Shown piece after piece: positions 1 through 8,549 of a stretch of DNA of 64,000 nt. This DNA comes from Kordia periserrulae (GTDB taxonomy: Bacteria > Bacteroidota > Bacteroidia > Flavobacteriales > Flavobacteriaceae): contig NZ_QBKT01000001.1 in NCBI RefSeq assembly GCF_003054265.1, positions 186,001 to 250,000 on the forward strand, written 5' to 3'. The notes under the pieces were generated by a model. The model made no database searches. It was not told the DNA's origin and saw only the letters and a program-made list of their open reading frames with translations. The translations under genes were made by a program, and so were the position numbers. Position 1 is the first letter of the stretch; each line of letters opens with the position of its first letter.

Positions 1-1447
1 CGAATATGCCAATGACAGTCTGACGGATTTGATTGCGAATATTTATTTGCAACCACGAAAGAAGTTCTCTTTAGGTTTTGATATTGACATTACGCATTCC
101 AACATTCAGGATTACGGTTTTTCGTTTAGTACGTCGTTGATTAGCAGAAATGTTTTTCGCGGTGCAGAAACGCTCGAAATTGCTGCTAGAGGAACTTTAG
201 GAGCATCGAGAGATGTGGCCGATTCGGAAGACCAATTCTTTAATATTGCGGAGATTGGCGTCGATTTTAGATTGAATTTCCCGCGATTTTTCTTTCCGTT
301 CAATACTGACAAAATTATTCCGAAATACATGTTGCCAACCACTGTTTTATCGCTCGGAACGAGCAATCAGCAGAATATTGGACTCGACAGACAAACCTTT
401 ACAGGATTTATTCGCTACAACTGGCAACCTACCAAAAAGAACACGTTTAACTTGGAATTGTTCAATCTGCAATTCATCCGAAACCTGAATACGAGCAATT
501 ATTTTAACGTATACACCAGTTCGTACGACCGATTAAACTCCGTGGCGCAAAGCTCCAATTATATTGATAATGACGAATCGCTCAATATCGCTTCTGGACA
601 AACCGACCAGTTTATCGAAGACGTAATTTCTAACAACTTTGAAGTCACGCCAAGCGAGCTTTCTACCGTTTTGAGTGTGAATCAGCGAAAATTTCGATTG
701 ACGCAAGACAACTTGATTGCAGCTTCAAAAATCAACTTTCTCCATAACAGCAAAGAAAACATTGCCGACAATACGTTCTTTCAGTTTAGAACCGAATTGG
801 AATTGGCGGGTAACTTTTTATCTGCGATTGCAGGCGTGGCGAATTTGGAAAAAGATAGCAGAGGAAAATACGAGCTTTTTGGAGTTCCGTTTACGCAATA
901 CATCAAAACGGAATTTGACTATATCAAACACTGGGAACTCTCACGAAAAGAAGATGTGTTGGCATTTCGCACCTTTTTCGGAATTGCAATTCCGTATGGA
1001 AACTCTGAAAACATTCCGTTTGCTCGAAGTTATTTTGGCGGTGGTTCTAATGACAATCGCGCGTGGGCAGCGTATCAGTTAGGTCCTGGACGTTCGGCGA
1101 GTCTACTCGATTTCAACGAAGCCAATTTAAAACTTACCACCAATTTGGAATATCGTTTTGATTTGTTCGGAAGCTTTAAAGGCGCGCTTTTCGCGGATGC
1201 TGGAAATATTTGGAATGTATTTGATGATATAGAAGACGAAGACCAAAAATTCAACGGATTTGATTCGCTTCGCGACATTGCCTTAGGAACAGGTTTCGGT
1301 TTGCGCTACGACTTTAGCTTCTTCGTGTTGCGTTTTGATATTGGTTTCAAAACCTACGATCCTGCCTATCCGATTGGCAATCGTTGGTTTAATGATTACA
1401 ATTTTGGAAACGCGGTCTATAATATTGGGATTAATTATCCTTTCTAA
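1..1447 (+). CDS. Omp85-family outer-membrane barrel (BamA/TamA type), C-terminal part
   Basis: The frame is open to the left edge, so the start lies outside the window and about 480 residues are visible. They are rich in alternating polar/aromatic strands and end in NIGINYPF, with the terminal Phe typical of the beta-signal of Omp85 barrels. A GGSNDNRAW segment (about 1036-1068) sits where the conserved loop-6 motif of BamA/TamA proteins lies; Bacteroidota members carry this variant form. The family inserts or exports proteins at the outer membrane. The ending suits the TamA-like lipoprotein TamL found in this phylum, but the N-terminal POTRA part needed to decide is missing. The gene is followed directly by a heptad repeat array that begins at the base after the stop codon. 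Confidence 0.85.
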   Translation, partial: EYANDSLTDLIANIYLQPRKKFSLGFDIDITHSNIQDYGFSFSTSLISRNVFRGAETLEIAARGTLGASRDVADSEDQFFNIAEIGVDFRLNFPRFFFPFNTDKIIPKYMLPTTVLSLGTSNQQNIGLDRQTFTGFIRYNWQPTKKNTFNLELFNLQFIRNLNTSNYFNVYTSSYDRLNSVAQSSNYIDNDESLNIASGQTDQFIEDVISNNFEVTPSELSTVLSVNQRKFRLTQDNLIAASKINFLHNSKENIADNTFFQFRTELELAGNFLSAIAGVANLEKDSRGKYELFGVPFTQYIKTEFDYIKHWELSRKEDVLAFRTFFGIAIPYGNSENIPFARSYFGGGSNDNRAWAAYQLGPGRSASLLDFNEANLKLTTNLEYRFDLFGSFKGALFADAGNIWNVFDDIEDEDQKFNGFDSLRDIALGTGFGLRYDFSFFVLRFDIGFKTYDPAYPIGNRWFNDYNFGNAVYNIGINYPF

Positions 1448-1538
1448 TTGGGTTTTGGGTGTTGGGTTTTGGGTGTTAGGTTTTTGGTGTTGGGTTGCTG
1501 GTTGCTGGTTGCTGGTTGCTGGTTGCTGGTTGCTGATG
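1448..1538. repeat. Degenerate heptad array (13 units of 7 bp)
   Basis: Starting at the base after the stop codon, the sequence reads as 13 in-phase 7-bp units such as ttgggtt, ttgggtg, tttggtg and then five gctggtt copies. The unit drifts gradually while the 7-bp register is kept. No coding or hairpin role is visible. Confidence 0.9.
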
Positions 1539-1588
1539 AAAATACTTTTTAATTTTATATTTTGAGTTTTACATTTTAAATTTCGTTA
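1537..1588 (+). repeat. 52-bp direct repeat, copy 1
   Basis: AT-rich block between two heptad arrays. It recurs at 1714-1765 with a single base difference (a tatat/tacat change), so the array plus its flank has been duplicated locally. Confidence 0.9.
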
Positions 1589-1716
1589 TTCGTTATTCGT
1601 TATTCGTTATTCGTTATTCGCTAATTTTTCACTCTTAACTATTCACTCATAACTTTTAACTTGATTACTGATTACTGATTACTGGTTGCTGGTTGCTGGT
1701 TGCTGGTTGCTGGTGA
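1584..1716. repeat. Degenerate heptad array (19 units of 7 bp)
   Basis: Five exact cgttatt units are followed, in the same register, by degenerate units (tcttaac, tattcac, tcataac), then ctgatta and ctggttg units. Three different heptamers share one 133-bp phase-locked array. Confidence 0.9.
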
Positions 1717-1765
1717 AAATACTTTTTAATTTTACATTTTGAGTTTTACATTTTAAATTTCGTTA
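1714..1765 (+). repeat. 52-bp direct repeat, copy 2
   Basis: Second copy of the block at 1537-1588, one mismatch. It again directly follows a ggttgct-type heptad run. Confidence 0.9.
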
Positions 1766-1778
1766 AAAGGCAAGTGAT

Positions 1779-1803
1779 TCTCGATAGAAAATTTGTATCG
1801 AGA
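1779..1803. repeat. TCTCGATA inverted repeat
   Basis: Eight-bp arms tctcgata / tatcgaga enclose a 9-nt centre. The same TCGATAC-type end occurs at 21800-21947, 32184 and 32918, always between genes, so this looks like a member or remnant of a dispersed element. Confidence 0.65.
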
Positions 1804-1809
1804 TGTACT

Positions 1810-1863
1810 TTCAAGTTCCATATCAATTTCAAATTCAACTTCAAGTTCAAATTCCAACAACAC
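1810..1863. repeat. Degenerate hexad array (9 units of 6 bp)
   Basis: Nine in-phase 6-bp units of the ttcaag/ttcaaa/ttcaac type, next to the TCTCGATA inverted repeat. A similar hexad run lies inside the related element at 21872-21907. Confidence 0.8.
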
Positions 1864-1932
1864 TAAAACGTTTGCGCCCACAAACAACTAAAAATGAACG
1901 CAGAACTGCATAAAAACTCACTACAATTTTAT

Positions 1933-1940
1933 TACATTTG
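1933..1940 (+). promoter_or_regulatory. Candidate -7 box of fbaA
   Basis: TACATTTG fits the Bacteroidota -7 consensus TAnnTTTG and lies 26 bp before the fbaA start codon. No good TTTG -33 element was found upstream. Confidence 0.5.
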
Positions 1941-1966
1941 TAATCCAAACAAAAAAACCAAAGACG

Positions 1967-3034
1967 ATGAGTCATAATATCAAACCAGGAGTTGCTACTG
2001 GAGACGAAGTACAAGAAATATTTAAACTAGCCAAAGAAAAAGGCTTTGCGTTACCAGCCGTAAACGTAGTAGGTTCAAATTCTATCAACGGAGTGCTAGA
2101 AACTGCTGCAGAGCTGAACTCTCCTGTTATCATACAATTTTCAAACGGAGGTGCACAATTCAACGCTGGAAAAGGATTGAGCAACGAAAATCAAAAAGCA
2201 GCCATTGCAGGCTCCATTGCTGGCGCAAAACACGTGCATGAAATGGCAGAAGCGTACGGCGTTCCAGTCATTTTACACACAGACCATTGTGCTAAGAAAT
2301 TATTGCCTTGGATTGATGGATTGTTGGATGCCAGCGAAAAGCATTTTGCAGAAACTGGAAAACCATTATACAGTTCACACATGATTGACCTTTCAGAAGA
2401 ACCGTTGGAAGAAAACATCGAAATCTGTAAAGAATACTTGGCGCGCATGAGCAAAATGGGCATGACGTTGGAAATTGAGTTGGGAATTACAGGTGGTGAA
2501 GAAGATGGTGTAGACAACAGCGATGTGGACGATTCTAAATTATACACGCAACCAGAAGAAGTAGCCTATGCATACGAAGAGTTGATGAAAGTAAGTCCTA
2601 GATTTACCATTGCAGCAGCTTTTGGAAACGTTCACGGTGTATACAAGCCTGGAAATGTAAAGTTGACACCAAAAATCTTGAAAAATTCACAAGAATATAT
2701 TTCTCAAAAATACAATGTAGGTCACAATCATATTGACTTTGTATTTCACGGCGGATCAGGTTCTACCTTAGAAGAAATCAGAGAAGCTATTGGCTATGGT
2801 GTGATTAAAATGAACATTGATACCGACTTGCAATTTGCCTTCATGTCTGGAATTCGCGATTATATGTTAAATAAAAAGGATTATTTAATGACACAAATTG
2901 GAAATCCTGATGGTGACGACATTCCAAACAAAAAAGATTACGATCCAAGAAAATGGTTGCGCGAAGGTGAATTGACCTTTAAAACACGTTTAAAGCAAGC
3001 ATTTGAAGATTTAAATAACGTAAATACGTTGTAA
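1967..3034 (+). CDS. fbaA: Class II fructose-bisphosphate aldolase
   Basis: A 355-residue protein of the usual length for the long class II aldolases. It catalyses reversible cleavage of fructose 1,6-bisphosphate to dihydroxyacetone phosphate and glyceraldehyde 3-phosphate in the cytoplasm. Visible signatures: HTDHCAKK with the catalytic Asp and first zinc His (about residue 107), an acidic E-rich second signature region around EIELGITGGEEDG, the zinc His of GNVHGVYKPG, and the phosphate-binding HGGSGS near residue 263, followed by NIDTDLQ. It is monocistronic: a TACATTTG box lies upstream and a strong hairpin lies downstream after a dispersed repeat. Nothing is odd about the gene itself. Confidence 0.97.
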   Translation: MSHNIKPGVATGDEVQEIFKLAKEKGFALPAVNVVGSNSINGVLETAAELNSPVIIQFSNGGAQFNAGKGLSNENQKAAIAGSIAGAKHVHEMAEAYGVPVILHTDHCAKKLLPWIDGLLDASEKHFAETGKPLYSSHMIDLSEEPLEENIEICKEYLARMSKMGMTLEIELGITGGEEDGVDNSDVDDSKLYTQPEEVAYAYEELMKVSPRFTIAAAFGNVHGVYKPGNVKLTPKILKNSQEYISQKYNVGHNHIDFVFHGGSGSTLEEIREAIGYGVIKMNIDTDLQFAFMSGIRDYMLNKKDYLMTQIGNPDGDDIPNKKDYDPRKWLREGELTFKTRLKQAFEDLNNVNTL

Positions 3035-3104
3035 TATAATTTGGGCGTTTCCCTCCAATCGAGTTGGAGGTCGGGCTTTCGTAACTCGCTTTTCACAAAC
3101 TGTC

Positions 3105-3124
3105 ATTCCTGCGTAGGCAGGAAT
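3105..3124. repeat. Dispersed palindromic repeat (attcctgc...gcaggaat), copy 1
   Basis: Eight-bp arms with a 4-nt loop, flanked by actgtc and ccattt. The same flanks and arms occur at 32371-32413 with a longer centre, which shows a dispersed intergenic family. Confidence 0.7.
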
Positions 3125-3204
3125 CCATTTTGCGAAAGAGCTCAAACAATTTACTCAATCCCTAACGCGAAACTTCCCACGAAAGTGAAAAACTTCAAAA
3201 CAGA

Positions 3205-3246
3205 AACCTCGTTAACATTGTAAAACAAACTGTTAACGAGGTTTTT
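3205..3246 (+). terminator. Rho-independent terminator after fbaA
   Basis: A perfect 13-bp stem (3205-3217 with 3231-3243), a 13-nt loop and a T-run. Confidence 0.85.
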
Positions 3247-3288
3247 TACATATAAATCAAATACAATCTTTAGTTAGTCAAATCAAAT

Positions 3289-3320
3289 TTTGAGTTTCAA
3301 CAATAAAAACAGTAATTTTG
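3289..3320 (+). promoter_or_regulatory. Promoter of accD
   Basis: TTTG at 3289-3292, a 20-bp spacer, then TAATTTTG at 3313-3320. This is a close match to the Bacteroidota primary-sigma consensus. Confidence 0.7.
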
Positions 3321-3412
3321 TCCACTAACTAAAAATGAAAACTAACTATTGATTGTACGATACAGATTGCTGTAAACAGTCTAACATTGTAAATCGTAAT
3401 TCACAAATCATT

Positions 3413-4270
3413 ATGGCTTGGTTTAAAAGAAAAGAAAAAGGTATCCAAACCTCCACAGAGGAAAAAAGAGATACACCGAAAGGACTTTGGTACAAATCGC
3501 CCACAGGAAAAATTGTAGATTCGGAAGAATTGGCAAAAAACTTTTATGTAAGTCCTGAAGATGGATACCACGTTCGCATTGGAAGTAAAGAATATTTTGA
3601 AATATTATTCGACGAAGGAAAATTCAAAGAACTCGATAAAAACTTATCCTCTAAAGATCCACTAAAATTCGAAGACAGTAAAAAATACACGGATCGATTG
3701 AAAGACGCTAAAGAAAAAACAGGCTTAAAAGACGCTGTTCGTTCTGCCGTTGGAAAATCGAAAGGAAAAGAGTTGGTTATTGCGTGTATGGACTTCAAAT
3801 TTATTGGCGGTTCTATGGGAAGTGTTGTAGGAGAAAAAATTGCACGTGCGGCAGATTACTCCCTTAAAAACAACATTCCATTCATGATTATCTCCAAATC
3901 TGGTGGCGCTCGTATGATGGAAGCAGCCTTATCATTGATGCAATTGGCAAAAACTTCGGCAAAATTAGCACAGTTGGCAGATGCTGGAATTCCGTATATT
4001 TCATTATGTACCGATCCAACAACGGGTGGAACTACTGCTTCATTTGCAATGTTAGGAGATATCAATATTGCAGAACCTGGTGCTTTAATCGGTTTTGCAG
4101 GACCACGTGTAGTTCGTGATACGACAGGAAAAGATTTGCCAGAAGGTTTCCAAACCTCTGAATTCCTCTTAGAACACGGATTCTTAGATTTTATCTCTCA
4201 CCGAAAAGAATTGAAAAACAAAATCAACTTATATATTGACTTGATTCAAAATCAGCCAATACGAGCGTAG
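3413..4270 (+). CDS. accD: Acetyl-CoA carboxylase carboxyltransferase subunit beta, zinc finger degenerate
   Basis: A 285-residue carboxyltransferase beta subunit. With AccA it transfers the carboxyl group from biotin carboxyl carrier protein to acetyl-CoA, giving malonyl-CoA for fatty acid synthesis. The start at [10 protein letters not shown] is chosen because it matches the usual N-terminus of the family; the frame extends 20 codons upstream without homology-like sequence. The crotonase-type core is intact ([37 protein letters not shown]). The N-terminal domain normally holds a four-Cys zinc ribbon. Here the four Cys positions are Ser29, Gly32, Ser47 and Asp50, while the surrounding sequence ([18 protein letters not shown]) still aligns. 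So the fold is kept without metal ligands. I believe this is common in flavobacteria. A terminator follows. Confidence 0.96.
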   Translation: MAWFKRKEKGIQTSTEEKRDTPKGLWYKSPTGKIVDSEELAKNFYVSPEDGYHVRIGSKEYFEILFDEGKFKELDKNLSSKDPLKFEDSKKYTDRLKDAKEKTGLKDAVRSAVGKSKGKELVIACMDFKFIGGSMGSVVGEKIARAADYSLKNNIPFMIISKSGGARMMEAALSLMQLAKTSAKLAQLADAGIPYISLCTDPTTGGTTASFAMLGDINIAEPGALIGFAGPRVVRDTTGKDLPEGFQTSEFLLEHGFLDFISHRKELKNKINLYIDLIQNQPIRA

Positions 4271-4290
4271 TTTTGTTTTAAAAATAGTAT

Positions 4291-4322
4291 AAAAAAAGGC
4301 TTCCCGACGTGGAAGCCTTTTT
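4291..4322 (+). terminator. Terminator after accD
   Basis: Stem aaaaggcttcc / ggaagcctttt (4294-4304 with 4311-4321), 6-nt loop and T-run. The A-rich 5' side lets it also serve the convergent lipoprotein gene. Confidence 0.85.
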
Positions 4323-4346
4323 CATATACCTAAAACCAAATATTTG

Positions 4347-5174
4347 CTAATCTAAAAAAATGGTTACGGTGTTTCCATTTGGACCTGTCCACGTAGCTTC
4401 GCCATCACAATCTCCGTCGCCGTACGCTAAGATTCCTGTGTTTTCATTTCGAGACAATTCCACCACACCACTTACAATAAAAGCACAAACCGCTTCTCTA
4501 CGTAATGGTGTTGTTATAGTTGCTGAATGTGTATTTCCTAAAGGTCCTGTAGTAGTACCATTTCCTGTAATCGAAAATACATTGTCTGTCCAAGTGCCTG
4601 TATTTACACCTTCAATCCATTCGCGAGCACGTGTTGCTTGGCGAGTATAGGTTGCGCCATTTGGCCAGGTAATTTGCATGTCAATTGCTGCGGTCGATTG
4701 TGGATTTCCATTTTCATTCGACAATACACGTGTTACACTTCGGGTGCCATCAACCAATACGCCATTGCGTGTAAAATTGTTAAATGTAACTTGAATGACT
4801 CTACTTGCCAATTCTGCGTTTACATCTTGACTCATCATGATGATTCCGCTAACGATATTTCCATTTGGCAATTGGCAACCATCACCAAAATCGAGTGTAA
4901 GCTGACTAAATCCGCCGCTAACTTCTGTAGAAATTGTTACACACGACGGTAAAAAAGAAGGAGCTGATTCGAATTCTTGTGAAGCATCATCGACAATCAA
5001 TCCGATATCATCTGAAATTAGGTCAATTTCTGCACTGCGTTGTGCCAATTCGTCGTTTATAGCGACTTCATCTTCGGCAGTAACTGTTTCGTTCTCGTTT
5101 TGACAAGCTGTTAGTAAAAAAAGACTCATCAATACCAATAAAATTCCTCGTTGCTTTTTGAATGTAGTTTTCAT
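4347..5174 (-). CDS. Putative lipoprotein, unknown function
   Basis: A 275-residue protein with a lipoprotein signal: positively charged start, hydrophobic run and LLTAC lipobox, with the acylated Cys at residue 24. An acidic linker rich in Glu and Asp follows, then a Cys/Gly-rich beta-type domain (CVTISTEV, DFGDGCQLPNG, DGDCDGEATW). The pattern, including six Cys in the mature part, suggests a secreted beta-sandwich with disulfides. I do not recognise a family with a known role; similar lipoproteins with a DFGDGC motif occur in flavobacteria. It is convergent with accD and divergent from rpsO, so it is transcribed alone. Confidence 0.8.
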   Translation of the reverse strand: MKTTFKKQRGILLVLMSLFLLTACQNENETVTAEDEVAINDELAQRSAEIDLISDDIGLIVDDASQEFESAPSFLPSCVTISTEVSGGFSQLTLDFGDGCQLPNGNIVSGIIMMSQDVNAELASRVIQVTFNNFTRNGVLVDGTRSVTRVLSNENGNPQSTAAIDMQITWPNGATYTRQATRAREWIEGVNTGTWTDNVFSITGNGTTTGPLGNTHSATITTPLRREAVCAFIVSGVVELSRNENTGILAYGDGDCDGEATWTGPNGNTVTIFLD

Positions 5175-5471
5175 CTTTCTGTTTTTTTAAGTTTTTAATG
5201 TTTTGTGATGGAAAATGTTTGTATTCAAATAGTTCGGCGCCAACCTATCATAAATGTATTTTGTGATTAACATTTTTTAACATTTCATGTCTGTAAGACT
5301 AAACTGAAATACAAAGGTTTAATTAGCGTTAAAAAAGATGTATGGCATTCAAAAATTCGCAGCACAACAATCTTTCTATTTTTCTACTTTAGATTCTAAA
5401 AAATAATAGTATATTTGCGGCTTGATACGATACACGTATCTATACATAAAAATTATTAAAATAATATTGGC
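5175..5471. other. Divergent intergenic region lipoprotein / rpsO
   Basis: 297 bp of AT-rich DNA between two divergent starts. Apart from the rpsO -7 box near its right end I see no gene, repeat or strong hairpin. Confidence 0.5.
5388..5417 (+). promoter_or_regulatory. Promoter of rpsO
   Basis: TATATTTG at 5410-5417 matches the -7 consensus. A weaker TTTA at 5388-5391 sits 18 bp upstream as the -33 element. Confidence 0.55.
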
Positions 5472-5741
5472 ATGTACTTAACTAAAGAAGTTAAAGAAGA
5501 AATCTTCGCAAAGCACGGATCGTCTGCACAAGACACAGGTTCGTCAGAAGGTCAAATCGCGTTATTTACGCACAGAATTAATCACTTAACGGAGCACTTA
5601 AAAAGAAATCGTAAAGATTATAACACAGAGCGTTCTCTAGTAAAATTGGTAGGTAAAAGAAGAAGCTTACTAGATTACCTAAAAAAGAAAGATATCAACA
5701 GATATCGTGCAATCGTAAAAGAATTAGGATTAAGAAAATAA
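5472..5741 (+). CDS. rpsO: Ribosomal protein S15
   Basis: 89 residues, the standard S15 length. S15 binds 16S rRNA at the three-way junction of helices 20-22 and organises the 30S platform. The family signature is visible in full: GSSEGQIALFTHRINHLTEHLKRN (split here as GSSEGQIALFTHRI and NHLTEHLKRN), then the basic KLVGKRRSLLDYLKKKD and the C-terminal RYRAIVKELGLRK. It has its own promoter and is followed by a terminator, then pnp in the same direction. The rpsO-pnp order is conserved in many bacteria; here the terminator and a 166-bp gap suggest at least partly separate transcription. Confidence 0.98.
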   Translation: MYLTKEVKEEIFAKHGSSAQDTGSSEGQIALFTHRINHLTEHLKRNRKDYNTERSLVKLVGKRRSLLDYLKKKDINRYRAIVKELGLRK

Positions 5742-5745
5742 AAAC

Positions 5746-5772
5746 AAAAAGAGGCTTCGTGCCTCTTTTTTT
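5746..5772 (+). terminator. Terminator after rpsO
   Basis: Stem gaggc / gcctc with loop ttcgt, an A-run before and a T-run after. Confidence 0.85.
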
Positions 5773-5790
5773 AATTATATAAACACATAT

Positions 5791-5808
5791 TTCTTTCTGT
5801 AGAAAGAA
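5791..5808 (+). other. Small hairpin in the pnp leader
   Basis: Stem ttctttc / gaaagaa with a tgta loop, 100 bp before the pnp start. In enterobacteria a leader hairpin cut by RNase III drives PNPase autoregulation. Whether this shorter hairpin has any such role is only an idea. Confidence 0.35.
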
Positions 5809-5907
5809 GTTATAAAAAGCTATAATTACTGGTTTTTCATTGGGTCAACACAACAACTACACACAACAACACAACGACCTTTGTTTAATTAGAATTAAAG
5901 AAAATTT

Positions 5908-8085
5908 ATGATTCCAAAAGTTTTTAAAGAGGTCATTGACCTTGGTGACGGAAGAGAAATCTCTCTCGAAACCGGAAAATTAGCGAAGCAAGCACATGGT
6001 AGCGTTGTGGTACAATCAGGAAAATGTATGCTATTATGCACGGTTGTTTCTAACTATCACCAGTCTGATGTTGACTTTTTACCTTTAACGGTAGATTACC
6101 GTGAAAAATTTGCTGCAGCAGGTCGTTATCCTGGTGGATTCTTCAAAAGAGAAGCTAGACCAAGCGACGGAGAAGTGTTAACCATGCGTTTGGTGGATCG
6201 TGTATTGCGTCCGTTATTTCCAAAAGATTATCACGCAGAAACACAAGTAATGATTCAATTAATGTCGCACGATCCAGATGTAATGCCAGATGCCATGGCA
6301 GGTTTGGCAGCGTCAGCGGCAATTCAGTTGTCTGACATTCCGTTTGAAACAGCAATTTCAGAAGTACGTGTAGGGCGAATTAATGGTGAATTTATCATCA
6401 ACCCAACCTTATCACAATTGAAAGAATCAGATATTGATATGGTGATTGGTGCTTCTGCAGATTCTGTAATGATGGTAGAAGGTGAAATGAAAGAGATTTC
6501 AGAAGAAGAAATGACCGAGGCTATCAAGGCCGCTCATGAAGCTATCAAAAAACAATGTGAAGCGCAGTTGCGATTGGCAGAAGCTTTCGGTAAAAAAGAA
6601 ACCCGTGAATACGAACCAGAAGTTGAAGATGAAGAGTTAGCTGCGAAGATTCATGATATGGTGTATGACAAAACATACGCTATTGCAAAAGCAGGTTCTT
6701 CAAAGCACGAGCGCGGACAAGCGTTGAGCGATTTAAAAGAAGAAGTATTTGAATCGTTTACCGAAGAAGAGCAAGAAGCATTAGGAAAACTCATCCACAA
6801 ATACGTTGCAAAAGCTCAAAAAGCAGCTATTCGCAACTTAACTTTAGATGAAGGATTGCGTTTGGATGGTCGTAAAACAACAGACATCCGACCAATTTGG
6901 TGCGAAGTAGATTATTTACCATCTACACACGGTTCTGCAATTTTTACACGTGGAGAAACACAAGCGTTGGCTACTGTAACACTAGGAACTTCTAGAGAAG
7001 CCAATGTGGTAGACATGCCATCATTTGAAGGTGAAGAGCGTTTCTACTTACACTACAACTTCCCTCCTTTTTCAACAGGAGAAGCACGCCCAATTCGTGG
7101 AACATCGCGTCGTGAAGTTGGACACGGAAACTTAGCGCAACGCGCATTAAAAGGAATGATTCCTGAAGATTGTCCATACACAGTACGTGTGGTTTCTGAA
7201 GTATTAGAATCAAACGGTTCGTCTTCTATGGCAACAGTTTGTTCAGGAACAATGGCATTGATGGATGCTGGTGTGCAAATGATTAAGCCTGTTTCAGGAA
7301 TTGCGATGGGATTAATTTCGGATGCAGAAACTGGAAAATACGCTGTATTGTCTGATATTTTAGGTGATGAAGATCACTTAGGAGATATGGACTTTAAAGT
7401 AACAGGAACGGCTGACGGAATTACAGCATGTCAAATGGATATTAAAGTAAAAGGATTGTCGTATGAAATTCTTGTAAAAGCTTTAAAACAAGCACGTGAC
7501 GGACGTCTACACATTTTAGGAAAACTGACGGATACGATTGCAACTCCAAACGAGAATGTAAAACCGCATGCACCAAAAATGATTACCAGAACGATTCCTG
7601 GAGAATATATTGGAGCATTGATTGGTCCTGGTGGAAAAGTAATTCAAGAGTTACAAAAAGAAACCAATACAACTATCGTAATTAACGAAGATCCTGAAAC
7701 GGAAGAAGGAATTGTAGAAATTCTAGGAACCGACCAAGAAGGAATTGATGCGGTATTGGCAAAAATTAGTGCCATTACATTCAAACCTGAAAAAGGAAGT
7801 GTTTACGAAGTAAAAGTAGTAAAAATGCTCGATTTCGGAGCGGTGGTAGAATACCTAGAAGCACCAGGAAACGAAGTATTGCTACACATTTCTGAATTGG
7901 CTTGGGAACGCACTAACAATGTAAGTGACGTGGTAAAAATGGGTGATATCATCGATGTGAAATATTTTGGAGTAGATCCAAAAACACGCAAAGAAAAAGT
8001 ATCGCGTAAAGCCTTATTACCAAGACCTCCAAGAGAAGAGCATAAACCACGCGAAGACCGTAAACCAAGAGAAGATAGAAAGTAA
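5908..8085 (+). CDS. pnp: Polyribonucleotide nucleotidyltransferase (PNPase)
   Basis: A 725-residue enzyme of typical length. It degrades RNA from the 3' end using phosphate, releasing nucleoside diphosphates, and works in the cytoplasm as a trimer. Domains in order: first RNase PH fold (about 1-145, with [14 protein letters not shown]), all-helical linker (to about 310), second RNase PH fold (about 310-550, with [19 protein letters not shown] and the catalytic-site [15 protein letters not shown]), KH domain ([17 protein letters not shown], about 563), and S1 domain (about 630-700, [10 protein letters not shown]). The tail ends in a short charged repeat, HKPRED / RKPRED / RK, possibly a flexible RNA-binding or partner-binding extension. 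A strong terminator follows. Confidence 0.98.
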   Translation: MIPKVFKEVIDLGDGREISLETGKLAKQAHGSVVVQSGKCMLLCTVVSNYHQSDVDFLPLTVDYREKFAAAGRYPGGFFKREARPSDGEVLTMRLVDRVLRPLFPKDYHAETQVMIQLMSHDPDVMPDAMAGLAASAAIQLSDIPFETAISEVRVGRINGEFIINPTLSQLKESDIDMVIGASADSVMMVEGEMKEISEEEMTEAIKAAHEAIKKQCEAQLRLAEAFGKKETREYEPEVEDEELAAKIHDMVYDKTYAIAKAGSSKHERGQALSDLKEEVFESFTEEEQEALGKLIHKYVAKAQKAAIRNLTLDEGLRLDGRKTTDIRPIWCEVDYLPSTHGSAIFTRGETQALATVTLGTSREANVVDMPSFEGEERFYLHYNFPPFSTGEARPIRGTSRREVGHGNLAQRALKGMIPEDCPYTVRVVSEVLESNGSSSMATVCSGTMALMDAGVQMIKPVSGIAMGLISDAETGKYAVLSDILGDEDHLGDMDFKVTGTADGITACQMDIKVKGLSYEILVKALKQARDGRLHILGKLTDTIATPNENVKPHAPKMITRTIPGEYIGALIGPGGKVIQELQKETNTTIVINEDPETEEGIVEILGTDQEGIDAVLAKISAITFKPEKGSVYEVKVVKMLDFGAVVEYLEAPGNEVLLHISELAWERTNNVSDVVKMGDIIDVKYFGVDPKTRKEKVSRKALLPRPPREEHKPREDRKPREDRK

Positions 8086-8106
8086 TCTTTTTTGAAATAT
8101 ATGTAT

Positions 8107-8137
8107 AAACGCCTCAACTTTTATTGAGGCGTTTTTT
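8107..8137 (+). terminator. Terminator after pnp
   Basis: An 11-bp stem aaacgcctcaa / ttgaggcgttt, a 6-nt loop and a T-run. It may also serve the convergent gene at 8158. Confidence 0.85.
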
Positions 8138-8157
8138 GATTATGATTGCTATCAGGG

Positions 8158-8520
8158 TTAAATGGATACTAATGCTAAAGCAACGATTCCTACCAACAAT
8201 CCTAAGGCTCCAATTCCTGCCCCAAATACAGTTCCAATTGTTGAAAGTGTAGGGTTTTTTAATTGTATGCGTACAATTTCAGATTGATCAATCTGCAAAG
8301 TGTCTTTCCAAACAATCCCATAATACGTTTCTCCCGATTTTATTACTTTTTTATACTTTTTTTTAACTCCGGATTGCAAGTGTACTTTGACTTTTCGTTC
8401 ACTCGCTACAGCTTCGTCTAAAGTTGCTGACGCATTTCTGTAGATAGTACAACTTTGTATGCAAAAGAAAAATGCCATCATCATTATTATTAGTTTATTT
8501 GTGATTTGAATACATTTCAT
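8158..8520 (-). CDS. Small putative lipoprotein with C-terminal membrane segment
   Basis: A 120-residue protein. It has a signal peptide ending in a lipobox-like FCIQSC (Cys 24), a basic middle part (SERKVKVHLQSGVKKKYKKV), a beta-like segment (ETYYGIVWKDTLQIDQSEIVRIQLKNP), and a Gly/Ala/Leu-rich hydrophobic C-terminus of about 27 residues starting at STIGTVFGAGIGALG. The middle resembles short bacteroidal proteins that handle configuration of the envelope, but I do not recognise a named family. The 29-bp gap to the upstream gene at 8550 suggests one transcript with that barrel protein. Confidence 0.75.
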   Translation of the reverse strand: MKCIQITNKLIIMMMAFFFCIQSCTIYRNASATLDEAVASERKVKVHLQSGVKKKYKKVIKSGETYYGIVWKDTLQIDQSEIVRIQLKNPTLSTIGTVFGAGIGALGLLVGIVALALVSI

Positions 8521-8549
8521 AATTTCTGTTTTTTTAGATTATTTTATAT

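Larger units (their letters stand above)
3035..3412. other. Intergenic region fbaA-accD
   Basis: 378 bp without a convincing gene. It holds, in order: a stretch with an inverted ctccaa/ttggag pair (3053-3068), a dispersed palindromic repeat (3105-3124), the fbaA terminator (3205-3246), and the accD promoter (3289-3320) with an untranslated leader of about 85 bp. Confidence 0.7.

Noticed and set aside
1335-1565. Open frame of 76 codons across the Omp85 gene end and the heptad array
   Set aside because: It overlaps the barrel gene in another frame and its tail is only the translated heptad repeat.
1448-1716. CRISPR-like array
   Set aside because: Repeats are 7 bp with no spacers and no cas genes nearby; the units drift in sequence.
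3041-3223. Open frame of 60 codons downstream of fbaA
   Set aside because: It covers a dispersed palindromic repeat and the terminator stem; no family-like residues.
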